Part shown: piece by piece, positions 1-9,552 of the stretch
How positions within the stretch are numbered: position 1 is the first letter of the stretch
Layout of the letters: each line of letters starts with the position of its first letter
DNA from: AG-12 sp027319585
GTDB lineage: Bacteria > Chloroflexota > Dormibacteria > Aeolococcales > Bog-877
NCBI GenBank assembly: GCA_027319585.1
Contig: DAHVMY010000008.1
Coordinates: 1-52,129 of the forward strand
Length of the DNA stretch: 52,129 bases
Reading direction: 5' to 3'
The notes under the pieces: model-generated
The model's database searches: none
Seen by the model: the letters and a program-made list of their open reading frames with translations, nothing else
What the model was told of the DNA's origin: nothing
Program-made: the position numbers and the translations under genes

Positions 1-147
1 CACCCGATGCGTCTCGGGATGGGGACTCCCGCATCGCGCCGTTTCTGGGAGCGCCGTTCCGTGGGAGAGGCGGAGACCGGCCTTTAGCTGCGCCCGGCTC
101 TCACCGTGCCTCAGTGTCGGCGGTGGGAGACTCGGTGCGCGGGTCGG
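1..147. other. Left-hand end of the window
   Basis: 147 bp downstream of the AAA+ ATPase stop. I see no gene, RNA or clear terminator. Overlapping open frames here are Arg/Gly-rich and lack family motifs. Confidence 0.45.
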
Positions 148-1491
148 TCAGTGCGCCGCTGGGACGGGGATGCCGTCGGCCTCGTCGAGGTTGGCGAAGT
201 AGGCGGAGACGGCGTGGTCCAGGAGTTCCGGGGTCAGCCGTGGCTCGACCCCAAAGTACGCGGCGGCGTGAACCAGGTGCTCCAGGATGTCTCTGGGCTC
301 GCAGCCATGCATCGGCCGGTTCTGCTTGCGATAGTGCTCGTCCAAAAGGTAGGCGACCGCCTCGGGATCGAACGGCAGCCCCATGCTCTCGCAGGCCCGG
401 CGGAAAATCCTCCCGTACTCCACCACCCCAGGATTGGGAACTTCGACCTTGTAGCGGATCCGGCGCAGGAAGGCGTCATCCACCAGCTCCTTGGGCCGCA
501 GATTGGTGGACAGGATCAGGATCTCGGTGAAGGGAACCTGGACCGTGGTCCCGGCCCGGGAGATATTCAGGTAGTCGTAGCCCGCCTCGAGGGGGACGAT
601 GAGGCGATTCAGCAGGTCCTGGGGGCTCAGCTGCTGGCGGCCGAAGTCGTCGACCAAGAACAGACCGCCGTTGGCCTTGAGCTGCAGCGAGGCCTCGTAG
701 AACCCCACCTTGGAGTCGAAGCTGAGCTCCAGCTCGCGGCCGGTGAGCTCACCGCCGGCGATCACCACCGGCCGGGTGCAGAACGCCCATCGGGTGTCAT
801 GCGGGGGCAGCTCCGCGGGGACGGGCTTGTGGTGGACCGGGTCGAAGATTCGGATCACCTCACCCTTCACGTAGATGGCGTGGGGGACGAAGATCGGGTC
901 TCCGAGCAGGGTGGCGCAGGCGGCGGCGATCGTGCTCTTGCCGTTGCCCGGGGGGCCGTAGAGGAAGATCGATTGGCGCGCTCCCAAGGCTGGACCGAGG
1001 CGATTCATCACGCTCGGGGGCAGAACCAGGTGGTCGAGGGCGGCTCGCAGCAGCTGATGGGTCACCATCGGCGCGGTGCGCCCCTGGTGGCGAGCGACCG
1101 CGGCGTACACCTCCAGCGGCACCGGCGCCGGCCCGGCGTACTGGCTGATCTCGATCAACTCGCGCGCCCGCTGCCGCCCGGAGCTGCTGATCGCGTACTG
1201 CAGACCCTCGGCGAACCCTTCGTCGCCGCCCACCGCCCCCCGGATACCGGTGGTCCCGCAGTACCCCTCGTCGGACAGGAACTTGATGGCGTCGGAGACC
1301 ATGACCCAGGGGAGGCAGGCATGGCGCGCGAGGTCGCGGCCGAGCATGCTGCCATTGAAGTAGAGGATCTTCAGGACCAGATCGCAGATGAAGGAGAAGG
1401 GCAGGCCCGCCTCCTTCGGGCTCTGCGGGACCGGCGGGAAGCCGATCTGGCTGCGGGCCGGGGGCGGGGCGATCGCTGGAACTGCGGACAT
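148..1491 (-). CDS. AAA+ ATPase with N-terminal extension
   Basis: A 447-residue ATPase. Walker A GPPGNGKST lies at about residues 179-187, Walker B GLFLVDD at about 276-282, a sensor-1-like LILSTN ends at about 330, and FLRRIR follows at about 341-346. Residues 30-115 look like a helical, possibly winged-helix, domain ahead of the ATPase core. The core resembles MoxR/YifB-like AAA+ proteins that remodel partner complexes, but the partner is not visible here. The ATG at 1491 is the first good start; AGGAG lies about 15 nt upstream, which is long, so initiation is not certain. It is divergent from the penicillin-binding protein gene, with about 225 bp between them. Specific function is unknown. 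Confidence 0.85.
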   Translation of the reverse strand: MSAVPAIAPPPARSQIGFPPVPQSPKEAGLPFSFICDLVLKILYFNGSMLGRDLARHACLPWVMVSDAIKFLSDEGYCGTTGIRGAVGGDEGFAEGLQYAISSSGRQRARELIEISQYAGPAPVPLEVYAAVARHQGRTAPMVTHQLLRAALDHLVLPPSVMNRLGPALGARQSIFLYGPPGNGKSTIAAACATLLGDPIFVPHAIYVKGEVIRIFDPVHHKPVPAELPPHDTRWAFCTRPVVIAGGELTGRELELSFDSKVGFYEASLQLKANGGLFLVDDFGRQQLSPQDLLNRLIVPLEAGYDYLNISRAGTTVQVPFTEILILSTNLRPKELVDDAFLRRIRYKVEVPNPGVVEYGRIFRRACESMGLPFDPEAVAYLLDEHYRKQNRPMHGCEPRDILEHLVHAAAYFGVEPRLTPELLDHAVSAYFANLDEADGIPVPAAH

Positions 1492-1673
1492 GAGCTTTGG
1501 AATTCAACTCCTGGTCGGGATCCCTCCCGGACTGCTGCGCCTGACCACTGTCCCACCGAACCGCGGGATCTCATCCCCCAGGCAGCCGCTGTTTGCACTC
1601 TCGTGAACGGCTTGCCACGGCCCCGTAACCGGCCCGCCCACCTCGAATCCCCGGAGCTCTCCCTCGGGCCTGC

Positions 1674-1679
1674 CATAAT
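1674..1679 (+). promoter_or_regulatory. Candidate -10 box of the penicillin-binding protein gene
   Basis: CATAAT, five of six matches to the sigma-70 -10 consensus, lies about 39 nt before the start codon in the divergent intergenic region. No convincing -35 is seen at 16-18 bp. Confidence 0.3.
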
Positions 1680-1717
1680 CTCCGGACGGCGGGGTCACTC
1701 CCCCTCCCTCCCAGCTG

Positions 1718-3856
1718 ATGCAGGAAGTCAAAATCTCCACCACCGGCAGGGGTGCCAGCCGTGGTCGCTCGGCCCGGCGCCGCCCAGGTGTCCAGACCCG
1801 CAACCCGGGCTTTTGGGGACGGCATCGCTGGCTGCGCCGCACCGGAGTGGCCGCCGCGGTGCTGGTGCTGCTGGGCTGCGCAGGGGTCGGGGTGGGGTTT
1901 CTGGTGCTCTCCGCCTTTCAGGTGGGGTTGCCCAGCGTCACCGACCTGCCCAACCTCGGACCGCCGCGGGACAGCTACCTGCTGGCCAGCGACGGAACCC
2001 TTCTCAGCGTGCTCCACGAGCCCGGCGAACAGCACATCCACGTGAATCTGAATCAGGTGAGCCCCTGGGTAATCCGCGCCACCATCTCGGTCGAGGATCG
2101 CCACTTCTATCAGGACACGACCTCGGTTGACCTGCCCCGGATCCTGGAGTCCGGCATCCACGACATCCTTCACCACTCCTCACTCCAGGGGGCGAGCACG
2201 ATCACGGAGCAGCTCGCCAAGATCTCCTTCCTCACCCCCGATGAGACCATCACCAGGAAGATCCGGGAGCTGCTGCTGGGCTACGAGATCGCCCGCAGCT
2301 TCAAACCGAACCAGATCCTGCAGATGTACCTGAATCGGATCCCCTACGGAAACCAGGCGATCGGGATCGGCACCGCCGCGGAACTCTACTTCCACATCCC
2401 CGCGAGCAAGCTGGACCTCGCCCAGGCCAGCATGCTGGCGGGAATCCCCGACGCGCCGACCGCCTTCGACCCCCTGGTGTACGTCGGCACCACCGGCCCC
2501 AACTACGCCAAGCTGCGCCAGCAGGTGGTACTCCAGACCATGGTCACCAATCACTACATCACCCAGGCCCAGGCAGATGCCGCCTACCGCGAGCCGCTGA
2601 CCTACTACTCCTGGGAGCAGGGCCCACCCACGCTGGCGCCGAACTTCGTCAGCTATGTGGAGCAGCGTCTGCAGGCCCGTTTCGGGGACGCCTACCTGAA
2701 CCCGGGGGGCTGGACGATCTACACCTCATTGAACATGGCCGACCAGCAGAAGGCGGAGGGGGTGATCCAGAACCCGGCCAACAACGCCCGGCTCCTGCGC
2801 GACTACAACATTGGCGACTCCGCACTGGTCTCACTCGACCCCCGGGACGGCGAGATCCTGGCGATGGTGGGGACCAGCAACTACAACGGCCCGGTGGGCC
2901 AGGTGAACATGACCATCGAGCCCCGACGGCCCGGGTCCACCTTCAAGCTGTTCACCTACACCGCCGCGATCGCCTCCGGCAAGTTCACCATGACCACCCC
3001 GGTGCTGAACGAGCCGATCGACATCAATGGCTATTCCCCCCAGAACTACGAGCACGACTTCACCGGGCTGTGTCAGCTGCAGAACTGCCTGGGCAACTCC
3101 ATAAACATCCCCGCGGTGAAGGTCGAGATGATCACCGGCCTGCCCAACGTGGTGAGCATGGCGGAGAGGATGGGAGCCTCCGAACTCCTCAACCCCCAGA
3201 ACACCTACGGGCCCGCCCTGACGCTGGGCGGTCTCTCGATCGGTCTCACCGAGCTGCAGATAGCGACCGGAGCGTCGGTGCTGGCCAGCGGCGGAGTGCT
3301 GCATCAACCCACCGCCATCCTCAAGGTGGTGAGCGGGGGGCGCACCATCTATCAATACAACGTGGCCCGGAATTCGCTGCAGGTGGTGCCTCCGGATGTC
3401 GCCTTCATCATGAACGCGATGCTCTCCAACAACAACAACCGGATTCAGGACTTCGGCCCCTACGCCCACCTCACGCTGCCCGGGCGGCCGGTCTCGGCCA
3501 AGACGGGGACCTCGGACAAGCAGAACGCCGCCGGACAGTACAGCAACAACATCGAGGACAACTGGACCTTCGGCTGGACCCCCCAGCTGGTGACCGGGGT
3601 CTGGGTCGGCAACCCGGACGGCAAGACACTGAGCAGCGTCACCTCCGGAATCAGCGGGGCCGCCCCCCTCTGGCAGACCTACATGGAGAAGGCGCTGGCC
3701 GGCCAGCCGGTGATGTGGTACGCCAAGCCAGCAGATGTGGTCCAGGTCGGCAGCGGTCCGTACCCCTACTACTACCTGCCCAACACCGTCAGCAACGCCT
3801 TCGCGCCGGTGGACTGCCCCCCCGCCTACCAGAGCAACTGGAACGGCACCTGCTGA
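1718..3856 (+). CDS. Class A penicillin-binding protein (glycosyltransferase GT51 + transpeptidase)
   Basis: A bifunctional peptidoglycan synthase of 712 residues that polymerises lipid II and cross-links stem peptides outside the membrane. A basic cytosolic N-terminus (1-42) precedes one membrane segment (about 43-68). The GT51 domain follows, with VEDRHFY (catalytic Glu about 126) and GASTITEQLAK (about 158-168; most homologues have QQLAK, here EQLAK). The transpeptidase domain has all three motifs: STFK (Ser406/Lys409), SIN (460-462) and KTGT (594-597). Length is normal for the family and there is no PASTA domain. The ATG lacks a strong ribosome-binding site, but no better in-frame start is nearby. 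It appears monocistronic and is followed by a hairpin. Family assignment is firm; the specific cellular role (division or elongation) is not. Confidence 0.96.
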   Translation: MQEVKISTTGRGASRGRSARRRPGVQTRNPGFWGRHRWLRRTGVAAAVLVLLGCAGVGVGFLVLSAFQVGLPSVTDLPNLGPPRDSYLLASDGTLLSVLHEPGEQHIHVNLNQVSPWVIRATISVEDRHFYQDTTSVDLPRILESGIHDILHHSSLQGASTITEQLAKISFLTPDETITRKIRELLLGYEIARSFKPNQILQMYLNRIPYGNQAIGIGTAAELYFHIPASKLDLAQASMLAGIPDAPTAFDPLVYVGTTGPNYAKLRQQVVLQTMVTNHYITQAQADAAYREPLTYYSWEQGPPTLAPNFVSYVEQRLQARFGDAYLNPGGWTIYTSLNMADQQKAEGVIQNPANNARLLRDYNIGDSALVSLDPRDGEILAMVGTSNYNGPVGQVNMTIEPRRPGSTFKLFTYTAAIASGKFTMTTPVLNEPIDINGYSPQNYEHDFTGLCQLQNCLGNSINIPAVKVEMITGLPNVVSMAERMGASELLNPQNTYGPALTLGGLSIGLTELQIATGASVLASGGVLHQPTAILKVVSGGRTIYQYNVARNSLQVVPPDVAFIMNAMLSNNNNRIQDFGPYAHLTLPGRPVSAKTGTSDKQNAAGQYSNNIEDNWTFGWTPQLVTGVWVGNPDGKTLSSVTSGISGAAPLWQTYMEKALAGQPVMWYAKPADVVQVGSGPYPYYYLPNTVSNAFAPVDCPPAYQSNWNGTC

Positions 3857-3870
3857 CTGGGCCAAGAGGA

Positions 3871-3905
3871 GGGTGGCGGCCCACGGAAGCAGGGGCCGCC
3901 CACCC
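3871..3905. terminator. Hairpin between convergent genes
   Basis: The left arm GGGTGGCGGCCC (3871-3882) pairs with GGGCCGCCCACCC (3893-3905) with one bulged base and a loop of about 10 nt. It sits 15 nt after the penicillin-binding protein stop and just outside the stop of the convergent metallohydrolase gene, so it could end transcription both ways. No long T tract follows. Confidence 0.55.
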
Positions 3906-3911
3906 GTTCCC

Positions 3912-4883
3912 TCATTGCCCTTTCGGCACTCCTATCCCCAGCAAGGGGTCACCCGCCTTCACCGCCAGGGACGTGACCAGAAACACCACCACCCCTGAGG
4001 CGTCGGCCCGGATGGTCCTGAGAGGCTCCCCGAAGATGTCACGCAGCTCCCCCACGACCTGCCCCTTCTCGACCCGCTCCCCAACCACGATCTGCGGGTG
4101 GTAGGTCGCCGAGACATCGGTCCTGGTCCAGACCATCTCGTCCATCGCCTCCGGCGGAGGGGGTGGCTCTCCGACCGGGTCGATCATGCCCAGCTGGGCC
4201 AGGACGTTCTGGAGCCCCCGCAGGTGCCGGGCCACCGAGGGCTCATCGGTGATGCCCTGCTGCCCGATCTCGGCGATGATGGCAGGCACCCCCCGCAACG
4301 CGGCGGTGGCGTAGGCGGCGCCGGGCACCGAGTCGGGGTCCACCCCCAGGCTGTGCTCGAACCCGTAGGCCGCGGACAGCTCCTGGGAGCGGCGCGCCAC
4401 CTCTGGATCCCCGGCCTTGGTCCAGAGGGTGAACGGGCTCAGCGCCTCGATCAGGTCGCCACAGTGCGCGTCGACGTAGGCATCCGCGCCCTCTATCAGG
4501 TTCTCGACCAGAAACGCGGCGACCCGCTCGGCGGGGTCCCCGGTCGCGCTGCCGGGGAAGGAGCGGTTCAGATTCCGGCCGTCACGCGGATTGACGTAGA
4601 TGGAGCGCTCGTAGAAGCCCGGCGAGTTGACCAGCAGCACTGCGACCACAGTCCCCCGAAGGCGGCCCGGCTCCAGCCACCTGGTGAGGCGGGTGACCGC
4701 CTCGATGGGGACGTACTCCGCCGCATGCATCCCGCTGGTTACCGCCAGGGTGGGACCGGGCTCAGCCCCCCGCACCACGACCGCGGGCACCTCCCAGGGG
4801 GGATCGATGCCGGGGATCTGCACCCAGCCACGCTTGACCTCTCCCATTCCGGCGGTCAGCTCCCCGATAGCTACTCGAGACAT
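3912..4883 (-). CDS. Succinylglutamate desuccinylase/aspartoacylase-family zinc hydrolase
   Basis: A 323-residue M14-type metallohydrolase of the AstE/AspA superfamily, which cleaves N-acyl amino acids or related amides. Zinc-site elements are visible: GMHAAE (His and Glu, about residues 52-57) and DAHCGD (third His, about 139). NPRDGRNLNRSFPG resembles the substrate-carboxylate-binding region. The C-terminal 80 residues form the small beta barrel common to the family. The start is well supported by GAGGAGGTGAT directly upstream of the ATG. It is the last gene of a minus-strand run behind the DUF885 gene (gap about 70 bp), consistent with peptide or N-acyl-amino-acid catabolism. The substrate cannot be told from sequence. 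Confidence 0.88.
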   Translation of the reverse strand: MSRVAIGELTAGMGEVKRGWVQIPGIDPPWEVPAVVVRGAEPGPTLAVTSGMHAAEYVPIEAVTRLTRWLEPGRLRGTVVAVLLVNSPGFYERSIYVNPRDGRNLNRSFPGSATGDPAERVAAFLVENLIEGADAYVDAHCGDLIEALSPFTLWTKAGDPEVARRSQELSAAYGFEHSLGVDPDSVPGAAYATAALRGVPAIIAEIGQQGITDEPSVARHLRGLQNVLAQLGMIDPVGEPPPPPEAMDEMVWTRTDVSATYHPQIVVGERVEKGQVVGELRDIFGEPLRTIRADASGVVVFLVTSLAVKAGDPLLGIGVPKGQ

Positions 4884-4953
4884 GTATCACCTCCTCGGGC
4901 CCCGACACGCGGGCGCCTGTACCGATTCCCAACCCAGAGCCGGGGGTGAGCGC

Positions 4954-6681
4954 TCAAGCCGGCTGCTCACCGCTGGCATTCCCGCCGCGCGCGACGGAGC
5001 TGCGCCATCGCTCCACCACCCCGGCGAGCACGCGAAGAGGCACTGCTCCCTGACTGAGGACTGCCCCGTGGAATCCTCGCAGATCGAAGAGCGGTCCCAG
5101 ATCCGCCTCGGCCTCCCGGCGCAGGCGCCGGATCTCCCGGCGGCCGACCATGTAGGCCAGCGCCTGACCCGGCCAGGCGATGTAGCGGTTGACCTCGTTG
5201 TCGACGTTGGCGGTGGTAGTCGCGGTGTTCTGCCACATGAAGTCCACCGCCTCCTGGCGCGACCACCCCAGGTGGTGCATCCCGGTATCCACCACGAGTC
5301 GGCAGGCGCGCAGGGCGTCGAAGGACAGCATGCCCAGGCGCTGCAGGTCGGAGGTGTACAGCCCCATCTCATCCGCCAGGCGCTCCGCATAGAGCCCCCA
5401 GCCCTCCACGTAGGCGCAGACCTCGGCATCCAGGTGACGCCGGTATCGGGGCAGTCGCTCCAGCCGCTGAGCGGAGGCGATCTGGAGATGATGCCCTGGA
5501 CTGCTCTCGTGGAAGGCAAGCGCCTCGTACTCATAGGTGAAGCGGCTTGTCGGGTCGGTGGTGAGCACGCAGTGCGCGCCCGCTCTTCCCCCATCCTGAG
5601 ACGGCCCGCGATAGTAGGCGAGGGCGGAGTTCCCCGCCTCGACCGGGTCGATCTCCTCCACCACGCAGTCGGCTATCTCAAGCCGGGGGAAGAACCCATC
5701 CCGAGCCTGCTCCGCGCGGCTGAGCGCCGCGCGGACCACCTCCACGATCTCACCTGAACTGTGGAAGCGCAGCCGCGGGTCCTCACGCAGCCGGCGACGG
5801 ACATCTGCGGGCGACGACCTGCCGAAGACCCGGCCGCCGACCTCTTCCCACTCCTGCTCCAACGCACTCAGGACATCGCGCCCTATCTTGTGGATCTCCG
5901 CGGGCTCGAGCTCAGTCGTTGTGTGGCGGCGGACCGCCCGCCGGTAGGCATCCTCGCCCCCGGGGATGAAGCACAGGCCGACCTCCGCCTCCGGGCGCGC
6001 CCCGGACAGAAGCTCTTGCGCCAGGCCATCTCGCAACCTGGCCAGCGCCGGACGGACCTGGTATTCCACGACCTCGGCAGCGCGCGCCAGGTCATGGGAC
6101 TCCGCGACTGGGGAGGCGCGCAGTGCCACCAGCAGCCGGTCCTCGACCAGCGGACGGCCCAGGTGGCCATCGAGCTGAGCCATCGCCTGTTGCACCCCGA
6201 CCTTGGTTGGGTGCCTTCCCGCCGCCATGCTCTGGCGGTACCGGAGCAGCACCGCATCCATGTACGCCGGCAGCTGGGCGAGCCGCTCCAGGTACCAACC
6301 GACCGCCACGCGCGTCCGCAGCGGCGCGGTCGGGATCGCCTGGAACGCGATCGCCTGCGGGGAGACGTAGCCCGCGGCCGAGGCGTTGGCCGCCCAGAGC
6401 CCGTCTTCCAGGTTGACCCGCAGCGACCAGGCGAGCTCGGCCATCACCTCCCTGTCGATCCTGTCCTCGGCCGACAGATGGTCGGGCGAGAGCTGCGAGA
6501 GCCGCTCCTCGATCTTCCGGAAGCGAGCAGCCGAGCGCTCAACCCCCTCTGGGCTCGGATCGGGCAAGCGCGAGTCGTAGCCCTCTACCCCCAGCATGGT
6601 GGCCGTCAGCGGGTCGGTGGAGTGCATCGCGTCAAAGAACTGCTCGTCCAGCTGCCGGAGCTGTTCGGTCGCAGTGATCAT
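4954..6681 (-). CDS. DUF885-family predicted metallohydrolase
   Basis: A 575-residue protein matching the DUF885 family, with its hallmark HESSPGHH at about residues 391-398, a gluzincin-like zinc motif. Family members are thought to act as peptidases or amide hydrolases; none of this is proven for this sequence. No signal peptide is visible, so it is probably cytoplasmic. Its ATG overlaps the stop of the upstream M20 dipeptidase gene (ATGA), so the two are almost certainly translated together. Length is typical of the family. Confidence 0.9.
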   Translation of the reverse strand: MITATEQLRQLDEQFFDAMHSTDPLTATMLGVEGYDSRLPDPSPEGVERSAARFRKIEERLSQLSPDHLSAEDRIDREVMAELAWSLRVNLEDGLWAANASAAGYVSPQAIAFQAIPTAPLRTRVAVGWYLERLAQLPAYMDAVLLRYRQSMAAGRHPTKVGVQQAMAQLDGHLGRPLVEDRLLVALRASPVAESHDLARAAEVVEYQVRPALARLRDGLAQELLSGARPEAEVGLCFIPGGEDAYRRAVRRHTTTELEPAEIHKIGRDVLSALEQEWEEVGGRVFGRSSPADVRRRLREDPRLRFHSSGEIVEVVRAALSRAEQARDGFFPRLEIADCVVEEIDPVEAGNSALAYYRGPSQDGGRAGAHCVLTTDPTSRFTYEYEALAFHESSPGHHLQIASAQRLERLPRYRRHLDAEVCAYVEGWGLYAERLADEMGLYTSDLQRLGMLSFDALRACRLVVDTGMHHLGWSRQEAVDFMWQNTATTTANVDNEVNRYIAWPGQALAYMVGRREIRRLRREAEADLGPLFDLRGFHGAVLSQGAVPLRVLAGVVERWRSSVARGGNASGEQPA

Positions 6682-8066
6682 GATTGGGCCACCGGCGGGG
6701 GATCCACCACCCCCCCGGGCAGCCTCTCAGCCAGCTGGCGGAGGAGCAGCTCCCAGGCGCGCATGCCCTCCAAGAGGCGGGGCAGCCTCAGGAACTCGTT
6801 GGGGGCGTGCAGGTGCTCGTCGGCCGTCGAGAACGAGAAGAAGAGGGTCTTGCAGCGCAGGACCCTGGCGAAGAGGTCGGTGGCCGGGACGCTGCCTCCG
6901 ATCTTGGCGAACAGCACCGGGCGACCCGGATACACCTCCGCCAGTGCGTTAGCGGCGGCCACGACCGCGGGATGGTCCGCGGGGATCGTGTAGGCCGGCA
7001 CCCCGCCCGGGTCGGGCAGCACCCTGACCAGCACCCCCGGCGGCGCGATCGCCATGATCCGGTCGGAGACGGCATCCAGGACCGAGCGGGGATCCTGTCC
7101 TTCGACCAGGCGGCAGGTGATGTGGGCGCGGGCTATGTGGGGGATGACAGTGTACTTGCCACCCGCCTCCAGCCCATTCACCTCCAGGGTGGGACGCTCC
7201 CAGAGACGCTCCAGGGTGGTGAACCCGCGTTCTCCGCACGGCTCGGGCACCCCGAGCTCGCGGGCGTAGGCGAGCTCATCGAAGTCCACCGCCCCGATCT
7301 CGGCGCGCCGGGCTGGGCTGAGCGGAGCAATCCCCCGATAGAAGCCCGGCACCGACACCTGGCCATCCGCGTTGTGCAGCCCGGCCACGATCGCCGCCAG
7401 CGCCGAGGCGGGGTTGGCCACGGTCCCGCCGTAGCGGCCCGAGTGCAGGTCCTCGGTGGCCCCCGTCACCTCCACGGTGAGGCCGACCAGCCCCTTGGAC
7501 CCCAAGGAGATCGATGGCTCGTTGGGCCGCCACATCGCGCCGTCAGCGGAGACCACCAGGGAGGCGCGGAGATCCCCGGCCCGGTCCCGGACGAACTCCG
7601 CCAGGTTGGGGCTCCCGATCTCCTCCTCCCCCTCGATCAGGAAACGGAGGTTAAGGGGCAACCGCCCCTCCTGCTCCAGGAAGGCCTGCACCACCTTGAG
7701 GACCATGTAGACCGGCCCCTTGTCATCGGAGACGCCGCGGCCGCGCACCACCTCGCCCTCCCTGGTGAGTGCAAACGGCGGCGACAGCCACTCTCGGAGA
7801 TCGCCGGTGGGCTGGACGTCGTAGTGGCCATAGATGAGCACGGTCGGTGCCGACGACCGCTCCAGCCACTCCCCCACCACCACCGGATGTCCGGTGCCAG
7901 CCTCCACCCTCCCGTTGACCGCAGCCAGCTGGGACGCCAGCCACTCCGCGGCCTGCCTCATGGTCTTTGGATCCGCGTCCCGGCTCACGCTGGGGATCGC
8001 CACATACTCGGCGAGCTCGGGCAGGTAGGCCTGGGGGTCGGAGCTAAAAGAGAGCACTGCCGCCAT
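6678..8066 (-). CDS. M20-family metallodipeptidase
   Basis: A 462-residue di-zinc peptidase of the M20/CNDP-like group. Metal and catalytic residues are all visible: HYDVQP (His about 81, catalytic Asp about 83), SDDKG (bridging Asp about 114), GEEE (catalytic Glu and metal Glu about 147-148) and a C-terminal EHLHAPNE. Such enzymes split di- and tripeptides in the cytoplasm. I place the start at ATG 8066 rather than further upstream, because the protein aligns from MAAVLSF; this overlaps the end of the SDR gene by 23 bp. The 3' end overlaps the DUF885 gene by 4 bp. It is part of a coupled SDR-M20-DUF885 run. Confidence 0.93.
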   Translation of the reverse strand: MAAVLSFSSDPQAYLPELAEYVAIPSVSRDADPKTMRQAAEWLASQLAAVNGRVEAGTGHPVVVGEWLERSSAPTVLIYGHYDVQPTGDLREWLSPPFALTREGEVVRGRGVSDDKGPVYMVLKVVQAFLEQEGRLPLNLRFLIEGEEEIGSPNLAEFVRDRAGDLRASLVVSADGAMWRPNEPSISLGSKGLVGLTVEVTGATEDLHSGRYGGTVANPASALAAIVAGLHNADGQVSVPGFYRGIAPLSPARRAEIGAVDFDELAYARELGVPEPCGERGFTTLERLWERPTLEVNGLEAGGKYTVIPHIARAHITCRLVEGQDPRSVLDAVSDRIMAIAPPGVLVRVLPDPGGVPAYTIPADHPAVVAAANALAEVYPGRPVLFAKIGGSVPATDLFARVLRCKTLFFSFSTADEHLHAPNEFLRLPRLLEGMRAWELLLRQLAERLPGGVVDPPPVAQS

Positions 8067-8742
8067 CGATCGAGAGCGTCTGGCCGGTAATCCAGGAGGA
8101 CTCCTCGGCGCAGAAGAAGCGAACTCCATGGGCGATGTCCTCGGCCCTGCCCAGGTGCCCGACCGCGATACCCTCGAGCACTCGGGCCTGGCCCTGCTCT
8201 CCGTAGCTGTCCCACTGCGCCTGGCTGGTGGGATTCGAAAGGATGAAGCCCGGGGCGATGCAGTTGACCGTGATTCCGAAGCGCCCCAACTCGTGCGCCA
8301 TCTGGCGGGTGAAGCCGATCTGCCCCGCCTTGGCCGAGGCGTAGGCCTGGATCCCCGTCAGGCTGATGCTCCGGCCTGCTCCGGAGGAGATGTTGACGAT
8401 CCGTCCCCAGCCTCTCAGCTTCATCCCGGGCACCACCGCCCGGGTGCAGTGAAAGGCGCCCGTCAGATTCGCGTCGACCACCGCATGCCACTGCTCGTCC
8501 GTGATCTCCTCCAGGGGGACGAAGGTCTGCCCACAGACGCCACCGGCGTTGTTCACGAGGACGTCGACCCTGGGGAGCGATCGGAAGAACCGAGCGACCT
8601 GGGCGGAGTCGGTGACGTCGACCTGATCTTTGTCGATGCCATGGACCACCATCCCGTCGGCGCTCAGCCCGGCCGCGATCGCGGCTCCGATGCCGTGGGC
8701 GACCCCGGTCACCACCGCCACCTTGGGCTCATCCACACTCAC
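8044..8742 (-). CDS. Short-chain dehydrogenase/reductase (SDR)
   Basis: A 232-residue classical SDR: cofactor loop TGVAHGIG near residue 12, VNNAGG for the adenine-ring region, a Ser in NISSGAG, the YASAK catalytic Tyr/Lys, and C-terminal SIDGG. I chose GTG 8742 because GGGAGG lies 7 nt upstream; an ATG five codons earlier is possible. The substrate is unknown. It is the first gene of the SDR-M20-DUF885-metallohydrolase run. Confidence 0.9.
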   Translation of the reverse strand: MSVDEPKVAVVTGVAHGIGAAIAAGLSADGMVVHGIDKDQVDVTDSAQVARFFRSLPRVDVLVNNAGGVCGQTFVPLEEITDEQWHAVVDANLTGAFHCTRAVVPGMKLRGWGRIVNISSGAGRSISLTGIQAYASAKAGQIGFTRQMAHELGRFGITVNCIAPGFILSNPTSQAQWDSYGEQGQARVLEGIAVGHLGRAEDIAHGVRFFCAEESSWITGQTLSIDGGSALF

Positions 8743-8807
8743 TGTGCGCCCTCCCATCTATTGAATTAAGGCCGTGTCCCGTCGCCCGCCGCTCACCCCG
8801 GCCCAGG

Positions 8808-8813
8808 ATTGTA
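8808..8813 (-). promoter_or_regulatory. Candidate -10 box for the SDR-M20-DUF885 run
   Basis: On the minus strand TACAAT lies about 66 nt upstream of the SDR start, in the 150-bp gap after the RraA-like gene. No good -35 is seen 17 bp further up. Confidence 0.35.
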
Positions 8814-8892
8814 GACGCGCCCCGCCAGCCGTCGGGGCAGCCGCCCGCACCGTGGCGGGGATACGAGCACGGCCAAAGTTTCCATCCCATGG

Positions 8893-9552
8893 TCATCCGA
8901 GCAGCTGCGCCACCACCTTCGAAACCGCGGCGACGGGAATGAATACAACCCCCGAGACGTCTGCGACCACCAGATCCCCGGGCCGTACCTGGACTCCACC
9001 GCAGCAGATCGGCGAGTTGATCGCGGAGGCCTCCAGCCGGCCCACCCCCCGCCGCGGACCGAAGGCTCGCGACCAGACCGCAAGCCCCGAGCCGACCAGC
9101 TCGTCCAGGTCGCGGATTCCCCCGTCCACGATCGCGCCGCTCACGCCCGCGGCGGCCAGCGCCCTGGCCCCGTCGCCCCCGAGGACCGACCAGTCTTGCC
9201 GGGGCGGAGACGACACCACCAGCACGTCGGCGTGCACGGCCATCGCAGCGGCGGTGTGGTGAGCCAGGCGACCCGCCGGGGAACCGGATGAATCCTGCTC
9301 CGGCAGATAGGCCAGCGTCAGGGCGTGCCCGACCAGGGTCTGCGGACCCAGACGATGGAGGACGGCACCGGCATCGACGGCCGTGGCGAATCCCATGCCG
9401 TCGAGGATGTCGCTCACTTCGCTGGTAACCGACGTGATCCGGGCCAGTCGCTCGATGGTGTCCCGGCTCAGGCGTGCGAAATCGGGCACGGGCCCCGTCG
9501 GCGGCCGGTACCATCCCACCCTCTCAGCTGCAGCTGGCTCAGCCACCCTCAC
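8893..9552 (-). CDS. RraA-family protein (possible 4-hydroxy-4-methyl-2-oxoglutarate-type aldolase)
   Basis: A 219-residue member of the RraA/dimethylmenaquinone-methyltransferase-like family. The core motif GAIVDGGIRDLDEL (about 137-150) and the downstream GDLVVADVSGVVFIP are typical. Catabolic relatives cleave 4-hydroxy-2-oxo acids to pyruvate; others regulate RNase E. The setting among hydrolases and dehydrogenases favours a catabolic role, by inference. The GTG start at 9552 overlaps the end of the M19 dipeptidase gene by 14 bp, which argues for coupling. Confidence 0.87.
   Translation of the reverse strand: MRVAEPAAAERVGWYRPPTGPVPDFARLSRDTIERLARITSVTSEVSDILDGMGFATAVDAGAVLHRLGPQTLVGHALTLAYLPEQDSSGSPAGRLAHHTAAAMAVHADVLVVSSPPRQDWSVLGGDGARALAAAGVSGAIVDGGIRDLDELVGSGLAVWSRAFGPRRGVGRLEASAINSPICCGGVQVRPGDLVVADVSGVVFIPVAAVSKVVAQLLG

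Noticed and set aside
106..2130. Long plus-strand open frame of 674 codons
   Set aside because: It is antisense to the AAA+ ATPase, has an Arg/Gly/Pro-rich translation and no family motif; a shadow of high GC.
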